A DNA stretch of 64,000 bases from Methylotenera sp. (GTDB taxonomy: Bacteria > Pseudomonadota > Gammaproteobacteria > Burkholderiales > Methylophilaceae). A program made the position numbers and the translations under genes. The stretch lies in the NCBI RefSeq assembly GCF_029946165.1, contig NZ_JAQSDZ010000008.1:62001-126000 (forward strand), in the 5' to 3' direction. Below, one piece after another: positions 27,322 to 35,913 of the stretch (position 1 is the stretch's first letter; every line of letters starts with the position of its first letter). The notes under the pieces are model-generated. The model was given only the letters and a program-made list of their open reading frames with translations. It had not been told where the DNA came from and ran no database searches.

Positions 27322-30300
27322 TTATTTTTTATCTGGTGCAAATTCATAACGAATCGAAACCCACGCGGCCCTTGGTGTAGCTGGGGCAATAAAGTTTGTA
27401 CTTAGCCAATCATTGGAGTTGTGGTTATAGCCATCTGGGCCGACAGCACCATTTATACTGGGTGAGAAGGGGCTTCGGCCTAACCGTCCGGCACTAAAGT
27501 ACTCTTTATCAAAAATATTGCTAACCAATAGCGTAGCTGACCATTCAGCCGCTAGCTTATAACTGGTTTGGAAGTTAAATGTTGCATAGCCTTGGACTTT
27601 GCCAGGATTAGTGGTTGGCTGAACCAAGGCATTACCTATTGCACCTAGTCCCCTGTCCTGAATGACGCCTACTTTATGTTCGTTATTTTCATTGCCGCGC
27701 ACAAAACTTTCTGAATGCAATATCCCGCTAAAGCCAATGTTCCATTTGTCAGTGATTTCATAGCCAATGCTGGCATTCAGGTTGTGTAGTGGCACCCCTG
27801 GCATACGATTACCTTTTTTGACTTGAATCACACCATCACCAAAGCCATTAACAAATTTACTGCTGCTATTATCTTCGCTAAACATTAAAAAATTGTCTTG
27901 AAAGGTGGCATCGGTAAGGCCATAGTTAAGACTAAAGCTCAATTTACCTTGCCTGCCAGAAAGACCTGCTTCTAGCCCTCGCCTACGAGTTTTACCAATA
28001 CTGTCAAAAAATCCTGCGCCGTTACCCACTGCCACAAAATAAATATCATCTTTTAAATCAGTCTGGTAAGCACCCAGATTCCATTGCAAATTTTCGCCCA
28101 AGAAACCGCGCATGCCCACATCGTAGGTCGTAGCTTTTATTTGTGGCAAGAATGGATCGCCCGAAAGCGTGGTTGGAAGCGTACATTGTCGATTTTCTAT
28201 AATGCTTTTTGGGAGTGTAGCTCCCCCACCTCCGGCTATAGCAACTGGCGTCTTATCAAAGGCACAACCAAGTTCAATCACGCTAGGCGTGCGAGTGCCT
28301 TTTGCCCAATTAGCAAATATATTGAGGTTTTCTTTGGCTTGCCAAGTGGCGCCAAAAGAAGGATTAAATGAGTAATAACTAAATTTTTCTGTTTCGGCTT
28401 TATCCAGTGCATTAAAGATGCGTGCTGGTCTATAGTTGGTTGGTGGCGGATTTGTTGTACAGTCTCCATCACACACATTGTAGTCATCTGGCACTGCAGT
28501 CAAATCACCAATGCCATAAGCGCCAAAACCATAACGTGCCGCTATTTTATTTTTAGTTTGTGTTTCGTTATAGCGGCCTGAAGCACTGAAGTTCCAAGCT
28601 TTTGTTGGCGTCCAAGTTTCACTAAAATAAACACTTTTAGTGGTATTTGTGCCTTCAAAATTGTTATTACTAATCGGCTGAAACGCGCCGATAAACTGTG
28701 GTAAGGCTTGCGCTGGGTCTAAATACGCTGCACGGTCTGTCGTTAAAAACCCCAGTTGACTGGTATTACTGTAATCCGCACTGGCCGCATCAATAGAAGC
28801 ACCAATCATAAATTTGTGCTGCTCAAAATTCCAGTTAAACTGCACAGATGCACCATCTACAACTTGATCTATTTGATTATTATTGATAATGGCAGTAGGC
28901 GTACCTTCCACCACGCCTGGAGCAACCCCAGCACCAAAAGCGCCATCTACATGGGCTGTGTTGCCACTGCTGTCTAGATAAGTGTAGGCAGGGCCACCCA
29001 ACCCCCCGTTGCCTCCAGCATTTGTACTTTGTGTTGCGATACAATTATCAGCGTTTACAGGCGCTAATGGTATGACTAAATTCTTAATTACATCACCATT
29101 GCTAGCGGTTGAATAAAAAAATAAATCAGAAAATGGATCAGTTACATTTGAGCCTGGCGCGATTCCACTGAAAATAGCTTGATTTGATGCTCCACCTGCG
29201 TTGTATGTTGTTGTTGGCAACCCAAAAGGGTCAACAAAAGGGTCTGGCAGCGGTGGGCTTGGTACATCTCTGTTATATACCATTGACTCTGCAGGGTTTC
29301 GCCAAAAATTAAACGTTTGTTTTAGCGCCGCCACATAGTTTGCATCATTTATTGGATTATTGATTAGATAATCGTAGGTAGGACTGATAAAGCCGTTAGC
29401 CAAGTAATCATTTAAAATAACATCACTTGCTAAACCGAATGAAAATATGTCTTCTCCTGCTGTTTGGTTAACTGGAATTAAATAATAATCGGGTATGCCA
29501 TAGGCATTAGTGCTGGCAAGCAAGCAAGTATATTGTTCCCCTTCAATACCATTTGCAGGGTCTCCAGGATCTGGTTTACGGCGTGCTAGCAACCCATCGC
29601 GATAATCCGTAAACACATCTGCCCCCTTCTGATGGCGCTTACTGTTTCTACGATACACCTGCCCTGTTATTGTGAAGTTGTCATTCACAAAATAACTACT
29701 GCTGAGCTGAAATTGAGCCAAGCGATTCTTGGTGGTATCTGGAGAAGTGAATACACTACTTTGGTCTTGTGCATACATCTCACTTGGCAATAAGCCATTA
29801 CCCACCAAATCAGTTTGCACAAGCAAGGTGCTCAAGCTGAGGTCTAACTTCTCACCGCGGTAACTGGCCTTACCAAAGGCTTGATTAACCTTACTTGGCG
29901 AATTATCCCGCCAGCCATCTTCTAAAAAGAAGTTACCTGCACCGAACAAGGCAAAGTCGCCGTTGTTAATGCCGCCCTCAACTTGCAGTTGTTTACGCCC
30001 AAATGAGCCTGTTAATACTTCAGCGTCTACACCTTCGTTAGTAAAACCATCTTTGGTTTTTAGGGTAAAAGCACCGCCTAAAGTATTGAGGCCAAATATC
30101 GGGTTAGATCCTGGGAATACATCCACCCCTGCAATAGCGTTCATGGGGATCATGTCCCAGTTCACTACATCGCCAAATGGCTCATTAACACGTATGCCAT
30201 CTAAGAACACAGATAAACCTTGCGGGGTGCCAATCTGTGGGCCTGCGGTAAAGCCACGGTAGGTCACATCCATTTGAAACGGGTTGCCTTGGTAGTCATT

Positions 30301-30939
30301 CACGTTCACCGATTGCAGTTTTTTGTTCATGAGGTCAGTCAAGCTCAGTGAGTGGCTTTCTTTAATCTCTTTAGCGGTAATGCTTTGTACATTGCCGGGG
30401 ATTTGGTCTTTGGTTAAACCTAAGCCTGGCAATGGGCCTATCTCGTGAAAGCGTTTGGCGCGTACAGTGACAGCTTGAGTTTTAATGTCTATAGGTAGTT
30501 TGTTTTTACCTTCGTCTTTAGCTAAGCGACTTGACCCTGCGGGGTTAGCATCCGTCACTTCAGCGGTGCGAATAATGTCTTTGGAGACATTTAATGGTGT
30601 GTTGCCATAAGGTTCACTCGCATCGGCGATTTGTATGTTTTGAGCTGGTTTTGCCTGATGTTGCGCTGAACGCATCTGCTCTTGAGCCGCAATGGCTTGG
30701 TCAAATGCTGCATCGGCAGCGAGTTGAGCTTGTAATGGCTCGTTCTTACACATTGCTTTTGCGTGGCTACTGGTGGACGTTTGCTCACATTGCTTTTGCT
30801 GTGCTTGCTTGGTGTGTACTTGCGCTTCTGTCAGTGCTTCTGCGTAAGCTTGTTGGGCAAACAGTGTGAATATCATCACCGACACTGGTTTTAGTTTAAA
30901 TTGAACAGAATGGTTAGTGGATTGATGATGTGATTTCAT
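27322..30939 (-). CDS. TonB-dependent outer-membrane receptor
   Basis: 1205 residues, longer than most TonB receptors (about 650-950). The signal peptide ends near QQAYAEA. An Ala/Gln-rich extension (about 35-150) with two cysteines precedes a TonB-box-like TQAVTVRAKR (about 156-165). The plug follows (QIPGNVQSITAKEI, DVTYRGFTAGPQ, IRVNEPFGDVVNWDMIPMNA, GGAFTLKTKDGF), then a 22-strand-type barrel with an enlarged loop region at about 450-680 and a C-terminal strand ending AWVSIRYEFAPDKK. It imports a ligand using TonB-ExbBD, which is encoded 2.5-4.4 kb upstream. The ligand is unknown; context suggests a metal chelate. A regulated promoter (30992-31066) ends about 50 bp before the start. Confidence 0.92.
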   Translation of the reverse strand: MKSHHQSTNHSVQFKLKPVSVMIFTLFAQQAYAEALTEAQVHTKQAQQKQCEQTSTSSHAKAMCKNEPLQAQLAADAAFDQAIAAQEQMRSAQHQAKPAQNIQIADASEPYGNTPLNVSKDIIRTAEVTDANPAGSSRLAKDEGKNKLPIDIKTQAVTVRAKRFHEIGPLPGLGLTKDQIPGNVQSITAKEIKESHSLSLTDLMNKKLQSVNVNDYQGNPFQMDVTYRGFTAGPQIGTPQGLSVFLDGIRVNEPFGDVVNWDMIPMNAIAGVDVFPGSNPIFGLNTLGGAFTLKTKDGFTNEGVDAEVLTGSFGRKQLQVEGGINNGDFALFGAGNFFLEDGWRDNSPSKVNQAFGKASYRGEKLDLSLSTLLVQTDLVGNGLLPSEMYAQDQSSVFTSPDTTKNRLAQFQLSSSYFVNDNFTITGQVYRRNSKRHQKGADVFTDYRDGLLARRKPDPGDPANGIEGEQYTCLLASTNAYGIPDYYLIPVNQTAGEDIFSFGLASDVILNDYLANGFISPTYDYLINNPINDANYVAALKQTFNFWRNPAESMVYNRDVPSPPLPDPFVDPFGLPTTTYNAGGASNQAIFSGIAPGSNVTDPFSDLFFYSTASNGDVIKNLVIPLAPVNADNCIATQSTNAGGNGGLGGPAYTYLDSSGNTAHVDGAFGAGVAPGVVEGTPTAIINNNQIDQVVDGASVQFNWNFEQHKFMIGASIDAASADYSNTSQLGFLTTDRAAYLDPAQALPQFIGAFQPISNNNFEGTNTTKSVYFSETWTPTKAWNFSASGRYNETQTKNKIAARYGFGAYGIGDLTAVPDDYNVCDGDCTTNPPPTNYRPARIFNALDKAETEKFSYYSFNPSFGATWQAKENLNIFANWAKGTRTPSVIELGCAFDKTPVAIAGGGGATLPKSIIENRQCTLPTTLSGDPFLPQIKATTYDVGMRGFLGENLQWNLGAYQTDLKDDIYFVAVGNGAGFFDSIGKTRRRGLEAGLSGRQGKLSFSLNYGLTDATFQDNFLMFSEDNSSSKFVNGFGDGVIQVKKGNRMPGVPLHNLNASIGYEITDKWNIGFSGILHSESFVRGNENNEHKVGVIQDRGLGAIGNALVQPTTNPGKVQGYATFNFQTSYKLAAEWSATLLVSNIFDKEYFSAGRLGRSPFSPSINGAVGPDGYNHNSNDWLSTNFIAPATPRAAWVSIRYEFAPDKK

Positions 30940-30991
30940 TACAACTTAATCTCCATGATGCAGACAACAAGTGAATTTATGTGAACTGGAG

Positions 30992-31066
30992 AATATAAGG
31001 CTTATTAAAATTTAGCGTAAGAGTGAGAATCCCGAGTTGATATGGGAGAAACTCACAATTTTGATT
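30992..31066 (-). promoter_or_regulatory. Regulated promoter/operator copy 1 (TonB receptor)
   Basis: On the minus strand: -35 TTACGC (31020-31015), 17-bp spacer, -10 TATATT (30997-30992). Just upstream is an inverted repeat, GTGAG (31023-31027) with TCCC and GGGA inside and CTCAC (31052-31056) on the far side. Transcription would start near 30985, about 46 bp before the receptor ATG. The same layout recurs at 31366 and 35494. Confidence 0.82.
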
Positions 31067-31205
31067 GGGTGAGTGAAATAGAGGAAATTCTGTAGAAATG
31101 CGAATGCAGATTAAGGCTGTTTAAGCTTTTACAGTGCTATCTAGAGTTGCGATTGACCGTATTTTGATAACGATAAAACTAACACGGCTAAACATGATGC
31201 CTGAT

Positions 31206-31249
31206 AAAAAAAGACCGGAAAATCTCGCTTGATTAGAGAGAAGTTCCGG
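31206..31249 (-). terminator. Strong terminator of the short transcript
   Basis: Minus-strand hairpin with CCGGAA/TTCCGG base and TCTC/GAGA inner pairs (31249-31215), followed by TCTTTTTTT (31214-31206). It ends a transcript from promoter copy 2 at roughly 150 nt and also insulates the receptor promoter from the exbB operon. Confidence 0.85.
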
Positions 31250-31360
31250 AAAGGGGAGATATGCAACACAACAAAATTAACTTGGTTTTTTAGAAAATTG
31301 AATTGCTTATGCTTAGCAAGCCAATCTTCACGAAGCAAATATCGAGTCAATTACTGTGTG
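31206..31360 (-). ncRNA. Candidate small RNA under the two-component operator
   Basis: A promoter with a good -10 (TATATT at 31371-31366) and a strong terminator bracket about 150 nt with no ribosome-binding site and no ATG frame. The only open frame starts at a TTG (31350), has no Shine-Dalgarno and runs through the terminator hairpin. This is either a regulated small RNA or a remnant of a duplicated receptor promoter. The sequence after the promoter resembles the receptor leader (compare TTGCTTCGTGAAGATT with CTGCATCATGGAGATT). Confidence 0.5.
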
Positions 31361-31365
31361 CTGCT

Positions 31366-31441
31366 AATATATCGCTTAATAAAAGTTAGCGTAAGAGCGA
31401 GATTCCCGCATTTATATAGGAGAAACTCACAAATCTTGATT
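31366..31441 (-). promoter_or_regulatory. Regulated promoter/operator copy 2
   Basis: -35 TTACGC (31394-31389), 17-bp spacer, -10 TATATT (31371-31366), with the same flanking inverted repeat (GCGAGATTCCCG and AGGAGAAACTCAC). It sits just past the response-regulator stop and points toward the short terminated unit. Confidence 0.78.
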
Positions 31442-31470
31442 AATGTGATTCTTGCTAATTAAAAATTCGT

Positions 31471-32112
31471 TTAATCGATGATCATGCCATGCTGAATGGC
31501 CAGGCGAACCAACTCTACGGCATTTGAAATACCCAGTTTCTGCTTGAGTATAGTCTGATAGTTGGCCGCTGTTTTTTGACTGATATTGAGCGTGCTTGCA
31601 ATACCCTCAACACTCACGCCCTCAGCTAACAATGTAAATACTTCAAACTCACGTGTAGATAGTTTTTGTATTGGGTCTTGTTCACCAGAGATGGTTTGCA
31701 ATACCATTTTTTGTGCAATATTGGGGCTGATATAGGTTTTGCCAGCAGCAGCTTCACGCACAGCCAACAAAAGATCATCGGCCAAGCCAGATTTAGCTAC
31801 ATAGCCGCGCGCGCCAGCTGAAAGTGCTTGCGTGGCAAAGGTCGTGTTTTCATGCATGGTGAAAATAACTATTTTTGCATTGGGTGCTATCGCTAAGATT
31901 CGTCGTAGCGCCTCAAACCCACCAATACCAGGCATGGATAAGTCCATCACCAAAACATCGGCTAAAAAATCATTGTAAATCAGGCATGCTTGTTCGCCAC
32001 TATCGGCTTCTGCCACAATCTCAATATCACCACCGAGCTCTAGCAAACGACGTAGCCCTGAGCGCACCACGTTATGATCATCTACGAGTAGGACGCGAAT
32101 TTTTGTGGTCAT
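31471..32112 (-). CDS. NarL/LuxR-family response regulator (MoxX/MxaB-like)
   Basis: 213 residues. The receiver domain has phospho-acceptor D57 (DVLVMDLSMPG), the acidic pair DD near residue 11 and the conserved Lys in YVAKSG. A LuxR-type helix-turn-helix follows (about 150-205: LSTREFEVFTLLAEG, GISNAVELVRLA). It overlaps the histidine-kinase gene by 4 bp. The three operator repeats around this gene are its most likely binding sites. Naming it MoxX-like is inferred from the partner kinase's sensor domain. It is the last gene of the exbB-exbD-tonB-kinase-regulator operon, so the regulator probably controls its own synthesis. Confidence 0.9.
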   Translation of the reverse strand: MTTKIRVLLVDDHNVVRSGLRRLLELGGDIEIVAEADSGEQACLIYNDFLADVLVMDLSMPGIGGFEALRRILAIAPNAKIVIFTMHENTTFATQALSAGARGYVAKSGLADDLLLAVREAAAGKTYISPNIAQKMVLQTISGEQDPIQKLSTREFEVFTLLAEGVSVEGIASTLNISQKTAANYQTILKQKLGISNAVELVRLAIQHGMIID

Positions 32113-33464
32113 GACAATGCCTTGAAATTAATGGGTAAACTGACTTCTACTAGTACACCTGCCTCTAGCTCTGAATGTAGATGAAATAGCCCGCCAAGAC
32201 CGTCTACACGCTCGCGCATGCCAGCCAAGCCAAATCCCTGCGAGGTAAGGTGTTGATCAAACCCTTGACCATTATCTTTTACTGTTAGCCTTAATGTTTC
32301 ATCTTGTCGTTCTACTTTAATTGTCACGAAACGGGCATTGGCGTGCTTGCTAATATTGGTTAAACACTCTTGAATAATCCGATAGGCTGTAATGGCAATA
32401 GTTTCATTAATGTTATCCAACGCACTAGAAATACTGATGCTAATATTGATGCCACGATTACGCTGTCTCCAAGTATCAATAAGTTCATGCAGCGAAGTTT
32501 GCAAACCCAGTTCTTCAAGCATGGCGGGCCTTAAGCGCTGCAACATGTCTCGTACCATGTTCATCATTTGCCTTGCAGCGGCACTAATTGCCATTGCACT
32601 TGCGTGCGCCGCGATGATGTTATTTGCTTTTAAAATGGCAGCAGCATCAATATTGATTGCCGTTAAGTGTTGGCCAATTTCATCATGTAAATCATGGGCA
32701 ATGTTTTTACGTTCGTCCTCTTGCAACCGAATAAGCTGCTGAGTAAGCCGATGGTTACTCATCATGCTACTTTCAAGTGTTTGCGCCATAGCATTAAATT
32801 TACTACTAATGCTGGATAATTCTGGCAATGAAAACAATGGCAAACGTGCATCCAGCTGACCATGTTCTATTTGTGTAAGGGCACCTAGAATCTTATGTAA
32901 AGGTCGCAATGCTCTATACACGGCCCAGTACACCACGCCATTCACCACTATAAAAAATAATAGGCCAAGACTTAATAAGCCAAGCGTATCATGCCATATT
33001 TCGGCAATTTCATAAGAAGGATCTGGCGTAATGACCAGCTCGCCAAGTACACGATTATTGACGACAATAGGGCGGTGCGTTGCTTTCAAAGAAGACGAAA
33101 CTTTACCCATCAGTTTTTCGAACCAGCTTGGTGGAAAATTATCTCCACGGCCTATTGGGGGACGGTTGCTATCTCTCAGTCTACCCAAGGCATCAAAGAA
33201 CTCAATGCGCAGATGGCGCACATTATCTAAACTTTGCAGGCGAAAAATAGTGACTTTATTTTTCTCGTTAGCATTGGCCCATGTGTAATCCGAGGTGTAG
33301 TGTAAAACTTCAGCATCCAATAAATGCAAAGCCAAGACCGTGGTGGAATCGACTTCCGCACGTATGTCTTCTCGCGCATTGTCTATTATCATGCCTGCAC
33401 CAAGCACCATGACTAAAGCCAGGATTAAGGTAATGATTAAGTTAATCCTGATTTTTAAATTCAT
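32109..33464 (-). CDS. Membrane histidine kinase with LapD/MoxY-type sensor
   Basis: 451 residues. Two membrane helices (about 7-28 and 160-183) flank a periplasmic domain of about 130 residues with the pattern DALGRLRDSNRPP...PPSWFEKL...LGELVITPDPSYEIAEIW. I associate that pattern with the LapD/MoxY N-terminal domain. HAMP (about 183-237), HisKA_3 with H260 (IAHDLHDEIGQ) and HATPase_c (KDNGQGFD, GFGLAGMRERV) follow. MoxY/MxaY kinases control methanol-oxidation genes in methylotrophs and in some take part in the lanthanide switch, which makes a metal signal attractive but unproven. The gene lies 16 bp after tonB. Confidence 0.88.
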   Translation of the reverse strand: MNLKIRINLIITLILALVMVLGAGMIIDNAREDIRAEVDSTTVLALHLLDAEVLHYTSDYTWANANEKNKVTIFRLQSLDNVRHLRIEFFDALGRLRDSNRPPIGRGDNFPPSWFEKLMGKVSSSLKATHRPIVVNNRVLGELVITPDPSYEIAEIWHDTLGLLSLGLLFFIVVNGVVYWAVYRALRPLHKILGALTQIEHGQLDARLPLFSLPELSSISSKFNAMAQTLESSMMSNHRLTQQLIRLQEDERKNIAHDLHDEIGQHLTAINIDAAAILKANNIIAAHASAMAISAAARQMMNMVRDMLQRLRPAMLEELGLQTSLHELIDTWRQRNRGINISISISSALDNINETIAITAYRIIQECLTNISKHANARFVTIKVERQDETLRLTVKDNGQGFDQHLTSQGFGLAGMRERVDGLGGLFHLHSELEAGVLVEVSLPINFKALS

Positions 33465-33480
33465 TCATTCGAACCTTTAA

Positions 33481-34281
33481 TTACTGTTCAGCCAGCTTAA
33501 AATCTACAGGCACTGTCACCGTAAATGATTTTTTTGCTAAACTACCTTTTACTGGCAATAAATTGGCTGATTTTCTCACCATTTCTAGCGCTTGATCATC
33601 CAATGCCTTATGACCAGTTGAGTCAATCAAGGTCACCTCGACAAGTTTTCCTAAAATAAACTTGGCAAGCACTTTTAACTGCCCCTCCCAATTACGACGC
33701 CTAGCGATTTCTGGATACTTTTTGTTTTTACTCACCAAGTCAAACAACGCTTGCCCGTAGCCCTCCCATGCCTCGTCATTACTGGCTGCTTCGGTTGGTG
33801 CAACATCAGATGTGTTGGTTGAAGTATTTGTGCTTGTCGAGTTACTCGTCGTTTTATTTTCGGCAGCGGGTTCGGGTGCGCTGATTGCCACGGGTTTGGG
33901 TGATGCCGAAACAACATAATCGCTTGGCGCTGCTGGCGCCTCCGTTGCTAGCACGGGGGCTTCTTTGACTGGTTTTTGCGGTTCTGGCGTAGGCTTGGTC
34001 ACGTGCTGCTGTACAGGTTTTTCTGGTGTTGGCTCTGCCTTGGCTTGTGGGGGAGGTGGCGCTGGTAGGGGTTCTGGCGTTTTCACTTCTGGCTGCGGCT
34101 CTATTACGCTCAACTCGACCTCGATGCGCTTAACTGGTATTTGAGCATTCCCTTTTAAATAGGGCAATACGTAATATAAGCCCATATGCAACAGTAATGA
34201 AAAAGCGAGAGCAAGCCAAAATAGCTTGCTTTCATTTGTAATGCTGCGCTGTGTGAACGTCATTGTGCTCAAAAGAGTCAC
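33481..34281 (-). CDS. tonB: TonB energy-transducing protein
   Basis: 266 residues: N-terminal membrane anchor (LFWLALAFSLLLHMGLYYVL), Pro/Glu/Lys-rich periplasm-spanning region (about 50-130), Ser/Thr/Asn linker, and a C-terminal TonB domain (NKKYPEIARRRNWEGQLKVLAKF...SFTVTVPVDFKL). It carries energy from ExbBD to outer-membrane receptors. The start abuts the exbD stop. A dedicated TonB beside one receptor is typical of specialised uptake systems such as Has. Confidence 0.95.
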   Translation of the reverse strand: MTLLSTMTFTQRSITNESKLFWLALAFSLLLHMGLYYVLPYLKGNAQIPVKRIEVELSVIEPQPEVKTPEPLPAPPPPQAKAEPTPEKPVQQHVTKPTPEPQKPVKEAPVLATEAPAAPSDYVVSASPKPVAISAPEPAAENKTTSNSTSTNTSTNTSDVAPTEAASNDEAWEGYGQALFDLVSKNKKYPEIARRRNWEGQLKVLAKFILGKLVEVTLIDSTGHKALDDQALEMVRKSANLLPVKGSLAKKSFTVTVPVDFKLAEQ

Positions 34282-34719
34282 CTATGCGCCTGTGGGCACA
34301 CTCTTTGGCGCCGCTACATCTGGCAACATCACAAAACTGAATTTAGCAATGCCAGCCCGTTGAATTGCCGCCATCACTTTAGCTACAACGCCGTAAAACA
34401 CCTTTTCATCGGCGTAGATTTCTACCGCATAATTTGGATTGACACTCGCTGATTTTAGCTGAGTTTCAAGCTGTGCTTGACTATACTTAGTTTGATCTAA
34501 ATAAATGTCACCGTTATCCGTCACACTGATATGCGCAGTTTTTGGTTTAGTAATCGCAACTTCGGCCGAGGCCTTGGGTAACTTCACCGAAACCGCATTC
34601 ATGAGCAAAGGCGCCGTTACAATAAAAACGGTCAACAACACCAACATCACATCCACCAGTGGCGTGACGTTAATTTCACTCATCATGCCGCCTTCAGAGC
34701 CATAATTGTCCATGGACAT
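34282..34719 (-). CDS. exbD: ExbD proton-channel subunit
   Basis: 145 residues. One membrane helix carries the essential Asp (EINVTPLVDVMLVLLTVFIV), followed by a periplasmic domain. It starts 2 bp after exbB and abuts tonB, so it is translated as part of the same unit. With ExbB it couples the proton gradient to TonB. Confidence 0.95.
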   Translation of the reverse strand: MSMDNYGSEGGMMSEINVTPLVDVMLVLLTVFIVTAPLLMNAVSVKLPKASAEVAITKPKTAHISVTDNGDIYLDQTKYSQAQLETQLKSASVNPNYAVEIYADEKVFYGVVAKVMAAIQRAGIAKFSFVMLPDVAAPKSVPTGA

Positions 34720-34721
34720 GA

Positions 34722-35363
34722 TTAATCCACCTTATAGTCTGAATGTTTAGCTAGTAGCTGTAGCCTCTCAGAGAAATGGTCCATATCGGCTGCGGCAAGG
34801 CGTGATTGACGTAAAAAATAATTATAAGAAAGCACTGCTGGAATTGCCGTTGCGATGCCCATGGCCGTTGCAATAAGTGCCTCACCAATTGGCCCAGCAA
34901 CGACATCCAAACCAGCCGAGCCTGAAGCAGAAATGCCCTTTAGAGCATGCATAATGCCCCACACCGTACCAAATAACCCTATAAAAGGTGAAGTTGAACC
35001 TATGCTTGCAAGCACCGCTAGGCCACTCTCTAAGCGCACCTGTTGTTGATGACGCTCCTCACGCAATGACTGTTTCAACATATCGCTATAGGCATTCACA
35101 TCTAGCGAAGAATCTTTGCGCCAAGCTTTTAGATTCAACATCACTTTATTGCTTAAGTTATTCAGCGACCCTTTCGCTTTATAAAGCGCTTCAGGTAATT
35201 TGGTTAGGCGTGTGACCCCAGTGTAATGACTGATAAAACTAGTGTTTGCGTTTTTTTGTTTCCAAAATACATAGCTTTTAACTATCAAAATAGCCCAGGT
35301 CAGGACTGATAATCCCGCTAAGAAGTAAAGTACAACATCAACAATGTCAGGTATATTATCCAT
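34722..35363 (-). CDS. exbB: ExbB proton-channel subunit
   Basis: 213 residues, three membrane helices (about 7-27, 115-140, 160-185), with the MotA/TolQ/ExbB signature (LESGLAVLASIGSTSPFIGLFGTVWGIM). ExbB forms the pentameric channel around ExbD. It is the first gene of the five-gene operon exbB-exbD-tonB-kinase-regulator. The start is about 125 bp downstream of the expected transcription start from promoter copy 3. Confidence 0.95.
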   Translation of the reverse strand: MDNIPDIVDVVLYFLAGLSVLTWAILIVKSYVFWKQKNANTSFISHYTGVTRLTKLPEALYKAKGSLNNLSNKVMLNLKAWRKDSSLDVNAYSDMLKQSLREERHQQQVRLESGLAVLASIGSTSPFIGLFGTVWGIMHALKGISASGSAGLDVVAGPIGEALIATAMGIATAIPAVLSYNYFLRQSRLAAADMDHFSERLQLLAKHSDYKVD

Positions 35364-35493
35364 AAGTCATTTCTTTAATAGTTAGTTAATTGGCTACTTA
35401 ATCAACCTTTATTCACCAGATATAGGCATTCAGGTCAGAAAGACAAAATTTAAACTTTTAATGTACCTAACGATTAAATTTTGTGAGCGAACG

Positions 35494-35568
35494 AATATAC
35501 GGCTTAGTGAAAATTATTGTAAGAGCGAGATTCCCGAATAAATATAGGAAAAACTCACAATATTGATT
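35494..35568 (-). promoter_or_regulatory. Regulated promoter/operator copy 3 (exbB operon)
   Basis: -35 TTACAA (35522-35517), 17-bp spacer, -10 TATATT (35499-35494), with the inverted repeat GCGAGATTCCCG and AGGAAAAACTCAC immediately upstream. It is nearly identical in layout to the elements at 30992 and 31366. Confidence 0.82.
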
Positions 35569-35762
35569 AGGAAACCTGAAATTAAGTCTTTTCTGTCAAT
35601 TAAATGCTCATTTAAAGCACCACTGGTCACACTAAATCCTCAATTTACGCACTTTAACTAAGCGATATTTATGCCAATACACTGAAAATTTACTAACCGT
35701 CTGTTAAATTTAAGTAAATTGAGAACTATGTATTGACGCTACTAATGCAAAGAACCAGCTGT

Positions 35763-35799
35763 TGGCTATATACAACCAGCAATTGGCTGAATACAGCCA
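35763..35799. promoter_or_regulatory. Two tandem 16-bp palindromes upstream of the PepSY gene
   Basis: TGGCTATATACAACCA (35763-35778) and TGGCTGAATACAGCCA (35784-35799) share the dyad TGGCT...AGCCA (the first with one mismatch). Their centres are exactly 21 bp apart, two helical turns, as expected for cooperative binding of dimers on one face of the DNA. They differ from the GTGAG-type operator, so a second regulator may be involved. Confidence 0.6.
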
Positions 35800-35913
35800 T
35801 AATATAGTTATAAATCAATGTGTTATTGATTAATTTTTTTTATTTTGTTACCATCCTAGCATTGAATTTAACGTAATGGTGATTCATTTTTTTAATCACA
35901 AAAGGAGATAGAG

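Larger units (their letters stand above)
30940..31470. other. 531-bp regulatory region between receptor and response regulator
   Basis: This non-coding stretch holds two copies of the ~75-bp promoter/operator element (30992-31066 and 31366-31441), a strong minus-strand terminator (31206-31249) and thus a short transcription unit between them. No open frame in it has a ribosome-binding site. Confidence 0.75.
35364..35913. other. 550-bp divergent regulatory region (exbB / PepSY gene)
   Basis: This region holds promoter/operator copy 3 for the exbB operon (35494-35568) and a pair of tandem palindromes upstream of the PepSY gene (35763-35799). The remainder is AT-rich with no coding signal. The PepSY gene has a strong ribosome-binding site (AAAGGAG). 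Confidence 0.75.

Noticed and set aside
31141-31350. 69-codon minus-strand frame in the regulatory gap
   Set aside because: Starts at TTG without a ribosome-binding site and runs straight through a strong terminator hairpin.
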